DNA from: DATCLS01 sp035296625
GTDB lineage: Bacteria; Actinomycetota; Acidimicrobiia; Acidimicrobiales; VFJN01
NCBI GenBank assembly: GCA_035296625.1
Contig: DATHAO010000069.1
Span: 62,001-126,000 of the forward strand
Reading direction: 5' to 3'
DNA length: 64,000 bases
Made by a program: the position numbers and the translations under genes
The notes under the pieces: generated by a model
The model's input: only the letters and a program-made list of their open reading frames with translations
Database searches by the model: none
What the model was told of the DNA's origin: nothing
Shown: piece by piece, positions 1 to 8,637 of the stretch
Layout: every line of letters begins with the position of its first letter
How positions within the stretch are numbered: position 1 is the stretch's first letter

Positions 1-2
1 AG

Positions 3-206
3 GAACCGGGATGCCTTTTCCACTCGGTCCACCACGATGCCGAGGATCCGTTGCGGCTGGTGTTTCTCGAGCATTGGGCCGACGCCGACGCGCTTCGTGC
101 GCACTTCCACGTGGCCGCCTCCGGTGTCTTCGTAAACGAGGTAGCGGCCCTAGCGGACGGCTCACCGGAGATGGCCATCTACGACGCTCGACCTACGTCC
201 GTGTGA
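3..206 (+). CDS. Putative quinol monooxygenase (ABM domain), 5' end outside window
   Basis: This is the C-terminal 67 codons of a small antibiotic-biosynthesis-monooxygenase-fold protein, read in the frame that ends at the TGA at 204-206. The visible peptide begins EPGCLFHSVHHDAEDP and continues with LVFLEHWADADALRAHF, the ferredoxin-like beta-alpha pattern typical of YgiN-type ABM proteins of about 100 residues. Roughly a third of the protein lies before the window. Members of the family oxidise quinols or polyketide-like substrates without cofactors, but the substrate cannot be read from the sequence. A second, broken ABM gene lies at about 7 kb. Confidence 0.72.
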   Translation, partial: EPGCLFHSVHHDAEDPLRLVFLEHWADADALRAHFHVAASGVFVNEVAALADGSPEMAIYDARPTSV

Positions 207-305
207 GCTTGCGGCCGCAGGTCACCGAGTCCTGATCCCCGAAGTTCGACTTCCTGGCCGTCCTCGGAGGAGCAGGGAACCGGCGTTGAAGGACACCGCC
301 TCGCG

Positions 306-521
306 CTACTCCTCGCTCTCGTATTTGAACGAGACCTTCACCTTCGCCCGGTATGCCCGGACCTGCCCCTCCTCGATCTGGAGGTCGAGCTCGGACACCT
401 CGGCGATCCGTAGCTCCCGCAGGGACTGCGAGGCCTTGGCAACGGCAGCTGCGGCCGCCTTTTCCCACGACTCGGTACTGGTCCCTACCAACTCAATGAT
501 CTTGTAGACGCTCTCCGGCAT
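306..521 (-). CDS. Dodecin family flavin-storage protein
   Basis: A 71-residue protein starting MPESVYKIIELVGTS, the classic dodecin opening, followed by one alpha helix (ESWEKAAAAAVAKASQSL) and the strands ending VKVSFKYE. Dodecins assemble into hollow dodecamers that bind and buffer riboflavin or FMN in the cytoplasm. The ATG at 521 was chosen over upstream in-frame starts because a GGGGAGG ribosome site sits just before it and because the length is standard for the family. The gene stands alone in the degraded left end of the window and looks intact. Confidence 0.93.
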   Translation of the reverse strand: MPESVYKIIELVGTSTESWEKAAAAAVAKASQSLRELRIAEVSELDLQIEEGQVRAYRAKVKVSFKYESEE

Positions 522-955
522 GTCGATGCCTCCCCGTCTTGCCGAGGGCGCTGTGGCACCACGGCAGTGTTCTACGATGCGTAACTTCCCCGCTCGTCCA
601 TGACGTCGCAACGACGGGATCGGGATCCGAGTGCAGCAGGCTAGACACTGGGGATCGAGTTAGACGGACGCTACAGGATCCCTTGGAAGCCGGTGTCGGT
701 GGCCACCGGAGAAAGATGCCCGCTGGCGGCCACCGACTTCGTCGTAGCGCGGCAACAACGGAATGCGAGGCAGTAGGGGGGCGTCGACCACGAGGCGCCG
801 ATAGGAAACACTTGACGCCGACGGGCGGAGCTCGGCCGAGGGCAGTCGTGGCGCTTGGGGTCGGGAGTGGTTAGTCGTGTCGCCGGGCAGCTCGCCGGTT
901 GCGCTGGTCTGTCCGCCCATCCCGCACTCGGTGCTCGACTTCACGGATGTGGCTC
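522..955. other. 434-bp stretch without a recognisable gene
   Basis: Both strands can be read open in places, but no reading gives a familiar protein, a plausible ribosome site or compact domain-like sequence. The part next to 521 presumably holds the dodecin promoter. I see no RNA gene or strong hairpin here. Confidence 0.5.
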
Positions 956-1255
956 TCAGTCGCGGCCGCGCAGCAGTGAGACGCGGAACGGGCGCAACTC
1001 GCCCGTGGCGATGCCACTGGCGATGGCGGGGTCTTCCTCCATGATCTGGCGGGCGGCGGGCTCGTCCTCGGCCTCGAAGACCGCGATGCCGGTGTTCACC
1101 GGACCCAGCGTCGGCCCTACGAGGATGATGACCCCCTCGGCCAGCAGTCGCTGGAGGCGCTCGAAGTGCGTCGCCCACACCGCCTGCTCGTCCTCGGTCA
1201 TCGTCGCCGCGAAGTCCTCCCGCGGCGGATGGATGAAGTAGACCCATTCGCCCAT
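956..1255 (-). CDS. YCII-related domain protein
   Basis: A 99-residue protein beginning MGEWVYFIHPPREDFAATM, with the conserved His9 of YCII-like proteins and the family pattern of a ferredoxin-like alpha/beta fold: LLAEGVIILVGPTLGP, then a strand AVFEAEDEPAARQIMEEDP. The catalytic role of YCII domains is poorly defined; they resemble small lyase or dehalogenase folds. The ATG at 1255 is preferred over an upstream start at 1342 because it is preceded by GAGGATGG and begins exactly where family members do. The gene is intact, unlike the dioxygenase beside it. Confidence 0.85.
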   Translation of the reverse strand: MGEWVYFIHPPREDFAATMTEDEQAVWATHFERLQRLLAEGVIILVGPTLGPVNTGIAVFEAEDEPAARQIMEEDPAIASGIATGELRPFRVSLLRGRD

Positions 1256-1432
1256 CCAGCCATCCTCGCAGGGTGGCAGAGCCGAGCGTGTCACCCGGCG
1301 CAGGGCTCCGGCCGGATAGTCGGCGACGGCGGGCCGCCTCACCGTCGAGCCCCGGCCCGAGAGCGCACATCAGGCGAACACTGGGTCCTTTCGGACCTTC
1401 CCTTGCCACGTCACGCTCGCCAGCATGTGCGG

Positions 1433-2286
1433 ATGCGACAAGCTCCCGCAACGGGCAGTTCCGACTACGAACGCCGGGGCTACGTGATCGTCGCCGACGC
1501 CCTGGAGCGCCACGTGCTCGAGGCCGTGCGCGCCGAGGCGACGGCGATCTGCCGCGGCGCCCGGGGCAACATCGACGGCGTCACGCCCGGGAGCGAGCTG
1601 GACGATGCCACCATCCTGCGCCGCTACCTGTGCATCCACTTCCCGCACAAGGTCTCGCCCCTGATGCGTGACATCGGGCAACTGCCCGCGATCGTCGACG
1701 CGGTCACGGCGGTGGTCGGCCCGAACGTCAAGATGGTCCAGTCCATGCTCTTCCTGAAGTCCGAGAACATGCCGGCCAGGCGTGGCACCAGGACGAGAGC
1801 CACATCCCCACCCGCGACCGGTCCCTGACGGCCGTCTGGCTCGCCCTGGACGACGCTACGGTCGACAACGGCTGCCTGTGGGTCATCCCCGGTTCCCACC
1901 GGCGGGGGGTGCTCTACCCGGTCCAGGACAACGTCGACGTCCGCTTCGACGGCACCCCGCAGGCCTACGGGTTGCCCTATCGCGACGCGGACGCCGTCCC
2001 CGTCGAGCTTCCGGCCGGGGCCGCCCTGATCTTCGATGGGCACGTCCTGCACCGGTCGCTCCCGAACGCCGGCCGACTCGGCCTGCGGCGCGCCCTGGTC
2101 AACCACTACATGAGCGCCGAATCCCTTCTGCCGTGGTTCCCTCCGACCGGCGACGACACCATGGCCACCACCGATCACCGGGACATCCTGCTCGTCGCCG
2201 GCGAGGACCCCTACGCCTTCAAGGGCACGACCGATGTCCTGCACCCCCATGTCCGTCCCTACGAGAGACGTGCCACGGCCAGCTGA
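1433..2286 (+). pseudogene. Phytanoyl-CoA dioxygenase family protein, frameshifted
   Basis: Joined across one frameshift this reads as a 284-residue Fe(II)/2-oxoglutarate dioxygenase of the PhyH family. The first part (SDYERRGYVIVADAL to LFLKSENMP) is in one frame; the rest (QAWHQDESHIPTRD onward) is one base out. Restoring one missing G near 1773-1776 repairs it and recreates the metal ligands H119-x-D121; the distal ligand H207 and a 2-oxoglutarate Arg near 220 follow in the second part. The family hydroxylates fatty acyl-CoAs or small natural products. Whether the lesion is biological or a sequencing error cannot be told from one sequence, but several other genes in this island are also broken. 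Confidence 0.82.
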
Positions 2287-2471
2287 ATCAAAGCATCACG
2301 GTCCTGGCCCGGGACACGGCCGGGGTGATCGCTCGCTGGGCACCCGCTCGTCAGACACCCGCCAACAAACATGCTCGCCCGGAACGCCGTGCCGGGTGGC
2401 TGCTCATCTGTACGGGTGTAGCCGCTGGCGACGGCGGCGCCATCCGGCCACTCTGGACGTGTTCGGGGCGC

Positions 2472-3009
2472 TCAGCCGCCCGGCTTGACGGCCTCGACGA
2501 GGTTGCGAGCGGTCGACACCAGGAAGCGTCCCTCGGCAGCACGAGCATCCTGATCGGCGAGATGCGCCCGATCGTCGGCGTCGGTGGCCACGCGAGGGTG
2601 ATCAGGGTCGACGACGACGAGGCAACCACCCGGGCGGAGCACCCGGAAGAGCTCCCCCATCGCGGCGTCCGGGTCGCTCAGCCATATGAACACCCGCTCG
2701 GCGTATGCCGCATCGAACATCTCTGATTCGAACGGCAGCGCAATCAAATCGGCGACGTGATGCTCGACCTCCGCCATTCCGACTGTCCGCTCCCGGGCTC
2801 GCTCGACGAGCTGCGCGCTTAGGTCGACACCGATGGCCCGACCACCGGGTGCGACCCGGGCAGGAGAGCATGCGGGCAACCTCGCCCATCCCGGTGTCAG
2901 CGTCGAGCACGACATCACCGGCGCGGAGGTGCAGGCGCTCGAACCGGCGCTGCCGCTGTTCGTCCATCAGGCCGGGTACCCGGTCGAGGTAATCCGCATG
3001 CGCGCCCAC
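2472..3009 (-). pseudogene. SAM-dependent methyltransferase (UbiE/Methyltransf_11 type), frameshifted
   Basis: Two frames together form a class I methyltransferase. The upstream part reads GAHADYLDRVPGLMDEQ and then a damaged SAM-binding loop (VVLDADTGMGEVARML). The downstream part reads VAPGGRAIGVDLSAQLVERA, then FDAAYAERVFIWLSDPDAAM and LFRVLRPGGCLVVVDPD, which are motif II and post-motif signatures. The frames meet around 2855-2870. Frame-compatible coding seems to extend upstream of the GTG at 3009 to about 3077, and the nearest ATG (3083) is in yet another frame, so the true start is uncertain and a second lesion is possible. The substrate is unknown. Confidence 0.75.
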
Positions 3010-3345
3010 CTGACCGCTCGCATCGACGTCGCCGAACAGCGCGCCCGCCCCTTCGACTGTTCTGCGCCACCCGCGTCCACCATGACGCCACCTCCGCTCG
3101 AGGTTCTCGCTCTCGGCGGGTACCGATAGCGACGCCGACCGAGGACTCTACGAGGTTCCCCGCGGCAGCGCCCGCGAGTGAGTCGCAGGCCACCGCGGTC
3201 GGCCAGCACGTCAATGAGACCGCCACCCACGCTCCATCAGGTCGAGCCGTGATACGGTCGCACCAGGCACGAGGCGATGAGCACGGGGACACTATGAAAG
3301 CCACCTCCAGAATTTGGAGCACATCGACAGGGGGGAAAGATTAGT

Positions 3346-4311
3346 ATGAGAACGAGACTCGTTGTGCTGTTCACTGTTGTTGCGCTGGTCGTCGCGATGC
3401 CGTCAATGGCCGGCGCCATTACCTGGGGCACACCAGACGTCAACAATGAATATCCGAACGTTGCGTCTCTGCGGGGAATCGTCGAGGACGAGAACGTGGC
3501 ACGCATCAGCTGCAGTGGAAGCCTGCTCTATTCGGATGCGGACAAGGTCGTGATCTTGACCGCGGCGCACTGCACCGATGCGTGGGCGGACGCAATTGCG
3601 GCGGGAACCATTGATTCCGTTGGCGTGTCGTTCGATCAGAACAATCAGGTCAACGGGACGACGACGATCGCCACCTACTACGTCACGGGTGGAGTTCCGA
3701 TCAGCTATCCTGCGAAGGACGCGCCCTTTGAAACGTTCGACTACGGGCTCGTCGTGTTCTCCACGAGTGCCGAGAACACTCTCGGCCAGACGATCCAGGA
3801 CCGCTGGGGGGCGCTCACGCCGGTTCAAATCGCTCCAGATCCGGGATATCTGTCGCGTGTGATCGACAGCGTCAGCAACCCGACTCACGATCTGTCGTTC
3901 ACCGCCGTCGGCTATGGGACAGGCGAGAAGTTCCCCATCCCCGGGCAGGAGACCGGACCAGCCGATCCATCTGGAACCAACACATCGACGTTCCTCATCC
4001 GGTACATCGCCGACGGCCTCACGTACGCCGCGTACAACCCTGTCAATGATGTGCTGAGACTGTCGATGAACATCGCGAAGGGCGAGAGCGGCACCTGCAA
4101 CGGCGATTCAGGCGGCCCGATCTTCTACGAGGACCCGACGCTCGGCCTTGTTCAGGTGTCACTCGTGTCCGGCGGTGACTTCCCGTGCCGAGCAACGAAC
4201 ACCGGACCTGGGTTCAGCACTCAGGAAGCCTTTGATTTCATAGCTTGCGGAACGGTCGAGGGCGATGTCAGCGCCGTGGTGGCATGTGTCGATGCGCTCT
4301 TCGGATCGTAA
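3346..4311 (+). CDS. Secreted trypsin-like serine protease (S1 family)
   Basis: A 321-residue exported protease. Residues 1-25 form a signal peptide (charged start, long hydrophobic core, cleavage near AGA-IT). The catalytic triad is visible: His75 in LTAAHC, Asp132 in FDYGLVVF and Ser255 in CNGDSGGP. An AGGGGGGAAAG ribosome site precedes the ATG. Codon third positions are less GC-rich than in the surrounding core genes, which suggests transfer into this lineage. No inhibitor or maturation partner is adjacent. The target could be nutritional or a host/prey protein; nothing in the sequence decides that. Confidence 0.92.
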   Translation: MRTRLVVLFTVVALVVAMPSMAGAITWGTPDVNNEYPNVASLRGIVEDENVARISCSGSLLYSDADKVVILTAAHCTDAWADAIAAGTIDSVGVSFDQNNQVNGTTTIATYYVTGGVPISYPAKDAPFETFDYGLVVFSTSAENTLGQTIQDRWGALTPVQIAPDPGYLSRVIDSVSNPTHDLSFTAVGYGTGEKFPIPGQETGPADPSGTNTSTFLIRYIADGLTYAAYNPVNDVLRLSMNIAKGESGTCNGDSGGPIFYEDPTLGLVQVSLVSGGDFPCRATNTGPGFSTQEAFDFIACGTVEGDVSAVVACVDALFGS

Positions 4312-4395
4312 GCCCGGTCGATCGACACGAGATCGCACAAAACCCCGAGTGGAGGTGCTCCGGCACAAGTGACGCACCATAGCCTCGCGACGCGC

Positions 4396-4597
4396 TTGTG
4401 GCGGCCGGCGTGGACGTGAAGAGACGGCACAGGCGGTACTCGGGCACACCGACGCTCGGGTCACGCTCGACCTCCACGCCCAGGTCGTCACGGAGCAGCA
4501 CCGGAGGGCGCTCGACGCCACGGGCTCGAAGTTCCTCGGGCCGCATGCGCCGGGAGACCGCGGGGCACAGTCCGATTCTGGGCCCCGCGGTGAGTAG
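4396..4597 (+). pseudogene. Tyrosine integrase C-terminal remnant (copy 1)
   Basis: After a short out-of-frame piece reading LVAAGVDVK, a two-base insertion shifts the frame into TAQAVLGHTDARVTLDLHAQVV followed by a tail ending at TAG 4597. This is the C-terminal part of a phage-type integrase. The catalytic tyrosine expected in the LY-A-Q-V segment is replaced by His (LHAQV), so this copy could not act even without the frameshift. It is related to the second remnant at 13.5-13.9 kb, and the bases after the two stop codons are also alike. Confidence 0.8.
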
Positions 4598-4614
4598 GTC
4601 GGACGCGAGGAGAG

Positions 4615-4815
4615 ATCGACACGAAGACGCGCGGCAGCTGTCAGCGCCAGGGAATCGGAACCGAGGTCGTCCGACGAGCTGCAGCTCACGCGCAAGCCGC
4701 GGGCTGCGAGTGGCTCCACGTCGACTTAACGCCTGACCTCGTGCCCTTCTACTTCGACGCGTGTGGCTGTCGTCCGACCGAGGCCGGGCTCATCCACGTC
4801 AAGTCCTTGGGCTGA
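4615..4815 (+). pseudogene. GNAT acetyltransferase C-terminal fragment
   Basis: The frame ending at TGA 4813-4815 reads an acetyl-CoA-binding motif RQGIGTEVVRRA, then AGCEWLHVDLTPDLVPFYF and GCRPTEAGLIHV, the usual last 60 residues of a GNAT N-acetyltransferase. The N-terminal half is missing: immediately upstream is the tail of the integrase remnant. It therefore looks like a gene truncated by an old insertion or deletion. No start or ribosome site is visible. Confidence 0.62.
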
Positions 4816-4857
4816 CGGCAGGTTGCAGTCCCGGCGATCTGGGGGACCCGGCTGACT

Positions 4858-5652
4858 TCAGCCCGGCGAGTCGAGGCCGAACCGTGCGAAGTGCTCGAAG
4901 CTCGGTTCGATCTTCGGGTTCGGCAGCCGGTAGGCGCGCAGCCGGGTCTCTCTGTCGATCGGCTCGGCCTGCCAGCCGGTGTTGGACTCGTAGTACTTCA
5001 CCGCGGTGGCCACCGATGGCCAGCGACAGTCGTCGAGGACGATCAGGCCGCCGGGGCGCACGAGCTCGCGAAGGAAGAACAGGTCGACGAATACGCTGTG
5101 GAAGACGTGGCTGCCGTCGACGAACGCTGCGTCGGCGACGAAGCCCTCGGCCGTGAGGCGGGCCAGGGCGTACTGAGATCGTTCGCGTAGCAGGGTGCAG
5201 ACATCGGTGAGCCCGGCGGCGACGATCGTGTTCCATCCGGTGTCGTGGAACTGGTCCTGGAAGACGTCGATGATCACGTGGGCGGCACCTTCGGTCCCTG
5301 GGGAGACGAGGGCGTCGGCGATAGCCAGGGCGGAGCGTCCGTAGGCGAGGCCGATCTCGACCACGATCCGGGCGTTCTCGGCCAAGAGCAGGTCTCGGAG
5401 CACATCAGCGTCATCGTCGGGGATCGACACGCGCTCGAAGTCGCCTTCGGTCCGGACGTCCATTGGGCCGTGTCTTACCAGCTCACGGCGCATTCGCCGG
5501 ATGGTCTCCAGGAGGGTGGGCCCAGCCGCCACGGTGCCAGTGTCGCTGAAGCAGCCCCGCAAGTGGCACACCAGTGCTGCCGACAGATCCGGCGCCACGA
5601 CCGGCGTATGGGATGAGTGGCGAAAGCGGCCAAAACTCGTTGGCCCGATCAA
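4858..5652 (-). CDS. Class I SAM-dependent methyltransferase (Methyltransf_24 type)
   Basis: A 264-residue protein with a glycine-poor SAM loop at residues 97-110 (VVEIGLAYGRSALAIA), an acidic strand (HVIIDVF, about 126-131), the conserved AAFVDGSH strand at 175-182 and LVRPGGLIVLDDCRWPSV. This is the signature of the CmcI/macrocin-like O-methyltransferase group that includes many small-molecule enzymes. The first 50 residues are not conserved-looking and translation might begin later, for instance at the Met near residue 54. It is unrelated to the broken methyltransferase at 2.5-3.0 kb. Its substrate cannot be inferred. Confidence 0.83.
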   Translation of the reverse strand: MIGPTSFGRFRHSSHTPVVAPDLSAALVCHLRGCFSDTGTVAAGPTLLETIRRMRRELVRHGPMDVRTEGDFERVSIPDDDADVLRDLLLAENARIVVEIGLAYGRSALAIADALVSPGTEGAAHVIIDVFQDQFHDTGWNTIVAAGLTDVCTLLRERSQYALARLTAEGFVADAAFVDGSHVFHSVFVDLFFLRELVRPGGLIVLDDCRWPSVATAVKYYESNTGWQAEPIDRETRLRAYRLPNPKIEPSFEHFARFGLDSPG

Positions 5653-5752
5653 CTCATCTTGCGACCGGGCCGGCGAGGAAGGATCGGCGTTGCTTGCCGG
5701 TTCTGTCTTCGCTCTGCCGCGACGAGTGCTCCGGTGCGGTTCCGCTTCGTGT

Positions 5753-6775
5753 CTAGAGGGTCAGGAGGACCTTGGTGGCGCGTCGCTCATCCATGGCCTT
5801 GTAGCCGTCGGCGATTTGCTCGAGGGGCAGCTCGAGGTCGAAGACCTTGCCGGGGTCGATGGTCCGGTTCCAGATGAGGTCGCTGAGTTCGGGGAGGAAG
5901 CGGCGGACGGGGGCGGGGCCGCCGTGGAGGTGGACGTGGGAAAAGAACAGTTCGTCGCCGGGGAGCGCGACGTCATGCGCGACGCCGACGTAGCCGACGT
6001 GACCGCCGGGGCGAGTGGCGCGGAGGGCTTGCATCATCGACTCCTGGGTGCCGACCGCCTCGATCACTGAGTGTGCGCCGAGCCCGTTCGTGAGGTCTTT
6101 GATCCTGGCCACGCCCTCGTCGCCTCGCTCTTGGACGATGTCGGTGGCGCCGAACTCGCGGGCGAGCCGCTGGCGTGGCTCGTGGCGGCTCATGGCGATG
6201 ATCCGTTCCGCTCCGAGCTGCTTCGCGGCAAGCACGCCGAGCAACCCCACGGCTCCGTCGCCGACCACGGCGACGGTCTTGCCGGGACCGGCTGCGGCGG
6301 CGACGGCACCAAACCAGCCGGTGCCCAGCACGTCGGAGGCGGCGAGGAAGCTCGGGATCAGGTCGGCCGGCGGCAGGTCCGGTGTCGCCACGAGCGTGCC
6401 GTCGGCGAGGGGAACACGGGCCAGTTCGGCCTGCGTTCCGATGGTGCCCATGAGCACGCGGTGGACGCACGAGCTCTGGTACCCGGCCTGGCAGATCTCG
6501 CAGGTGTTGTCCGAGGCAAAGAACGAGCCGATCACGAACTGGCCCCGCTTGATCGTGGCGACGTCGCGGCCGACCGCCTCGACGATGCCGACGTACTCGT
6601 GACCCATCGGCGCAGGCCCCTCGACGGTCTCGATGCCTCGATAGGGCCACAGATCCGACCCGCAGACACACGTGGCCGACAGGCGGATGATCGCGTCGGT
6701 CGGCTCGACGATCCTCGGGTCGTCACGCTCCTCGACCCGGACGTCGCCGGGGGCGTGCATCACGGCTCCACGCAT
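5753..6775 (-). CDS. Zinc-dependent alcohol dehydrogenase (MDR family)
   Basis: A 340-residue medium-chain dehydrogenase. Catalytic zinc ligands are seen in CVCGSD (Cys38) and GHE (His59-Glu60). The structural-zinc loop reads DNTCEICQAGYQSSC and has three rather than four of the usual cysteines, a variant seen in one MDR branch. The Rossmann motif GDGAVGLLGVLAAKQLG lies near residue 170. A strong AGGAGG site precedes the ATG. The enzyme should oxidise an alcohol or reduce an aldehyde with NAD(P); the substrate is not readable. It is intact and has no co-directional partner. Confidence 0.92.
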   Translation of the reverse strand: MRGAVMHAPGDVRVEERDDPRIVEPTDAIIRLSATCVCGSDLWPYRGIETVEGPAPMGHEYVGIVEAVGRDVATIKRGQFVIGSFFASDNTCEICQAGYQSSCVHRVLMGTIGTQAELARVPLADGTLVATPDLPPADLIPSFLAASDVLGTGWFGAVAAAAGPGKTVAVVGDGAVGLLGVLAAKQLGAERIIAMSRHEPRQRLAREFGATDIVQERGDEGVARIKDLTNGLGAHSVIEAVGTQESMMQALRATRPGGHVGYVGVAHDVALPGDELFFSHVHLHGGPAPVRRFLPELSDLIWNRTIDPGKVFDLELPLEQIADGYKAMDERRATKVLLTL

Positions 6776-6980
6776 ACGGGCTCCTCCTGTTCATCTTGTC
6801 GTGCCGCTGACGAGCGCCGGGCGCCGCACGGCCCTCAGCAGCAACATCGGGACGTACCTGACACAACCACCGCCGCGGAGGTACAGGAAGGCCCGGATGA
6901 GAGGTGTACTTACCATGACAGGCCATCCCAGCGAGGCGGCCCGTCGCCCTCAGCCGGCGGTCGGGGACGGTCGAGTGGCG

Positions 6981-7276
6981 TCAGCCGAACGGCGGTCGGA
7001 CGTCGCTGACCACGTACATCATGACGTCGGCGCTGCGAACGGTGATTCCGGTGTCCGTGCATGGGCGACGGCCCTCCAGGCGTCGAGGTGCTCCATGGAT
7101 TGCCAGCGCTCGAAGTTGTTGACCCGCGTCGGATCCAGCGCGTCGGCGGCGATCGCCAGGTCCAAGCATCCAGGGGCCTGGCGAGCGCGGCGGACGAGGT
7201 CCCCGTGCGCGGTCACGTACTCGCCCCGGTCACCGGCGTCGACCTCGAGGTGGCCCGCGATGACCACCATGGGCAT
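6981..7276 (-). pseudogene. ABM-fold monooxygenase, frameshifted
   Basis: The first part (MPMVVIAGHLEVDAGDRGEY to NNFERWQSMEHLDAWRAVAHA) is a standard small antibiotic-biosynthesis-monooxygenase protein. Near 7060 a base is missing and the expected C-terminus (TDTGITVRSADVMMYVVSD, then VRPPFG) continues in another frame to the stop at 6981. Joined, it is about 98 residues, normal for the family. Read as it stands, the protein would end at 7019 with a wrong tail and lack its last beta strand. Confidence 0.78.
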
Positions 7277-7402
7277 CCGTCCTTCCTCCCGCCCGGCTGC
7301 ACCAAGAGCTATGACGGTGCGACGGCCTGAGGATCATCGACGGCTTCGGAACCATGGCCGTCACTGGCGAACCGTGCAGCCGGGGACTCGGGCGAGAGCC
7401 CG

Positions 7403-7430
7403 TGAAGCCGTGACGGGAATCGAACCCGCC
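7403..7430 (-). other. tRNA 3'-end-like sequence (T arm plus part of acceptor)
   Basis: On the minus strand this reads a five-base stem, a TTCGATT loop and the matching stem (GCGGG-TTCGATT-CCCGT), then CACGGCTTCA where an acceptor strand would be. No matching 5' acceptor, D arm or anticodon arm is found upstream, so it is not a working tRNA. Such 3' tRNA pieces are commonly left as attachment sites of integrated elements. It is not a copy of the tRNA-Pro at 13.9 kb. Confidence 0.35.
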
Positions 7431-7545
7431 TTGTGCGAATGGGAAGGGCCGAGGTGGCAACCGGGCCCGACCTGCATCGAGTCGTCGAACACTTCCCGTG
7501 CGTCAACGATTTGTGCGTGCACGAACCTGTCGTTCACGTGGGAGT

Positions 7546-7809
7546 GTGGCTGCCGTGGCGAAACCGCCAGCCATCCACCGGGAAGGTGTCGCGGACCCCA
7601 CTGGCCAGCTCTGGTGCGTGATCACGTACAAGTCTGGGCCGTCGCCGTCCTGGCTCGCGGCTCTGGTTCGGTCGTGGCGGATCGCGCTGGTTCCAGTGCG
7701 AGACACGCCCACTCGCCCGATCCTCGAAATCAGGTGTCGCCGGCAGGACGCCGGAGCTCGGGCCAGGTGGCTTGTCGAACGGGTCAAGCGCGGCGACTTC
7801 CACCGTTAG
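7546..7809 (+). CDS. Small hypothetical protein
   Basis: From the GTG at 7546 this gives 87 residues, including WCVITYKSGPSPSWLAALVR, WRIALVPVRD and ARWLVERVKRGDFHR. The mix of hydrophobic strands and basic helices looks like real protein and the end is clean, but I do not recognise a family. No good ribosome site is seen; an in-frame ATG lies upstream at 7498. It sits in the relic-rich part of the island, so it could itself be a fragment. Confidence 0.4.
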   Translation: MAAVAKPPAIHREGVADPTGQLWCVITYKSGPSPSWLAALVRSWRIALVPVRDTPTRPILEIRCRRQDAGARARWLVERVKRGDFHR

Positions 7810-8637
7810 CGGAGAACAGCCGATCCGCGATCGAGCCACATGAGGCACATATCAACAAGGTGAGGCCGAGAGAGCGGCGAGGAGGAAGCCGACGACACGA
7901 CACGAGCGGATCACGTCAGGCGATAGTCGGTCGGGCGGCGGCCAAAGCCGGACGGCGTTGACGCCTGGGGCAGGTGAGACGAGCGGGCCGAGTAGAGGCC
8001 GCCAGCGGGCACGAGGACAGACACCAGGATGATGGCAGCTACCAGGGAGGGGCGATAGCCCGGGGCTGTGCCGGTCACTCGGCGCCAAGGTGGTGGTGTT
8101 CCGGGGGGCCGGCCGAGGACGGCCACCAAGCCCGCCCGCGGGGCGCGGCCCCTTCGGCGCCGCCTTGATCTCGTAGAGCCGAATCCGGCAGAGCGCTATC
8201 GAGTGGTGGTGTCCGGTCCCGGGACATGGTTCACGAATCGGTCCTAGGACATGGGCCACAGGCTCGGGTGCCGCTTGATGCCTCACGGCGCCCCGACCGG
8301 ACGGTGCGACGGCTCGCATTGATGCGCTTGGATCCGGGCGTTTGGTGCTACCGGCACCGCTGGGCCACCGCGCGTTCTGGGACGCGGTTGGGTGCGCGTG
8401 GGCGAGGCGGCGTAAGGCCGATTCGGCCCGGTCGAGGCGGCAGGTGGATCGCAGATGTCGTTCCCTGTGACGGCCGTGAAGGCCGGCAAGCGAAATGCCG
8501 TGCCCGCGGGGCTGAGCTGCTGCGCAGCAGACATGACCCAGCGAGCGACGCGGCCAGCGACGTCCGGTCGCTGGGGCAGGGGCCCCGACCGGCGATCCCG
8601 ACCGGGGCGGGGGCCGGTCGCAGGCTCTGCCGGGTCC
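7810..8637. other. 828-bp stretch with no intact gene; possible IS relic
   Basis: No convincing protein is encoded on either strand. The one structured element is a pair of 13-bp near-identical repeats at 8217-8254, listed separately. The rest reads as GC-rich sequence with chance open frames, consistent with decayed mobile DNA. Confidence 0.45.
8217..8254. repeat. Two 13-bp direct repeats, 25 bp apart (IS481-end-like)
   Basis: TCCCGGGACATGG (8217-8229) and TCCTAGGACATGG (8242-8254) are direct repeats with a 25-bp period, each centred on a partly palindromic core. From memory, the ends of IS481-family elements in actinobacteria carry spaced repeats of this GTCC-GGAC-ATG kind. No transposase is recognisable next to them, so this would be a solitary end or a coincidence. 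Confidence 0.3.

Noticed and set aside
1770..1780. Programmed frameshift in the PhyH gene
   Set aside because: There is no slippery heptamer with a downstream structure, and the family does not use frameshifting; neighbouring genes are broken too.
7411..7480. Complete tRNA gene
   Set aside because: Only the T arm and part of the acceptor can be formed; no anticodon or D arm fits upstream.
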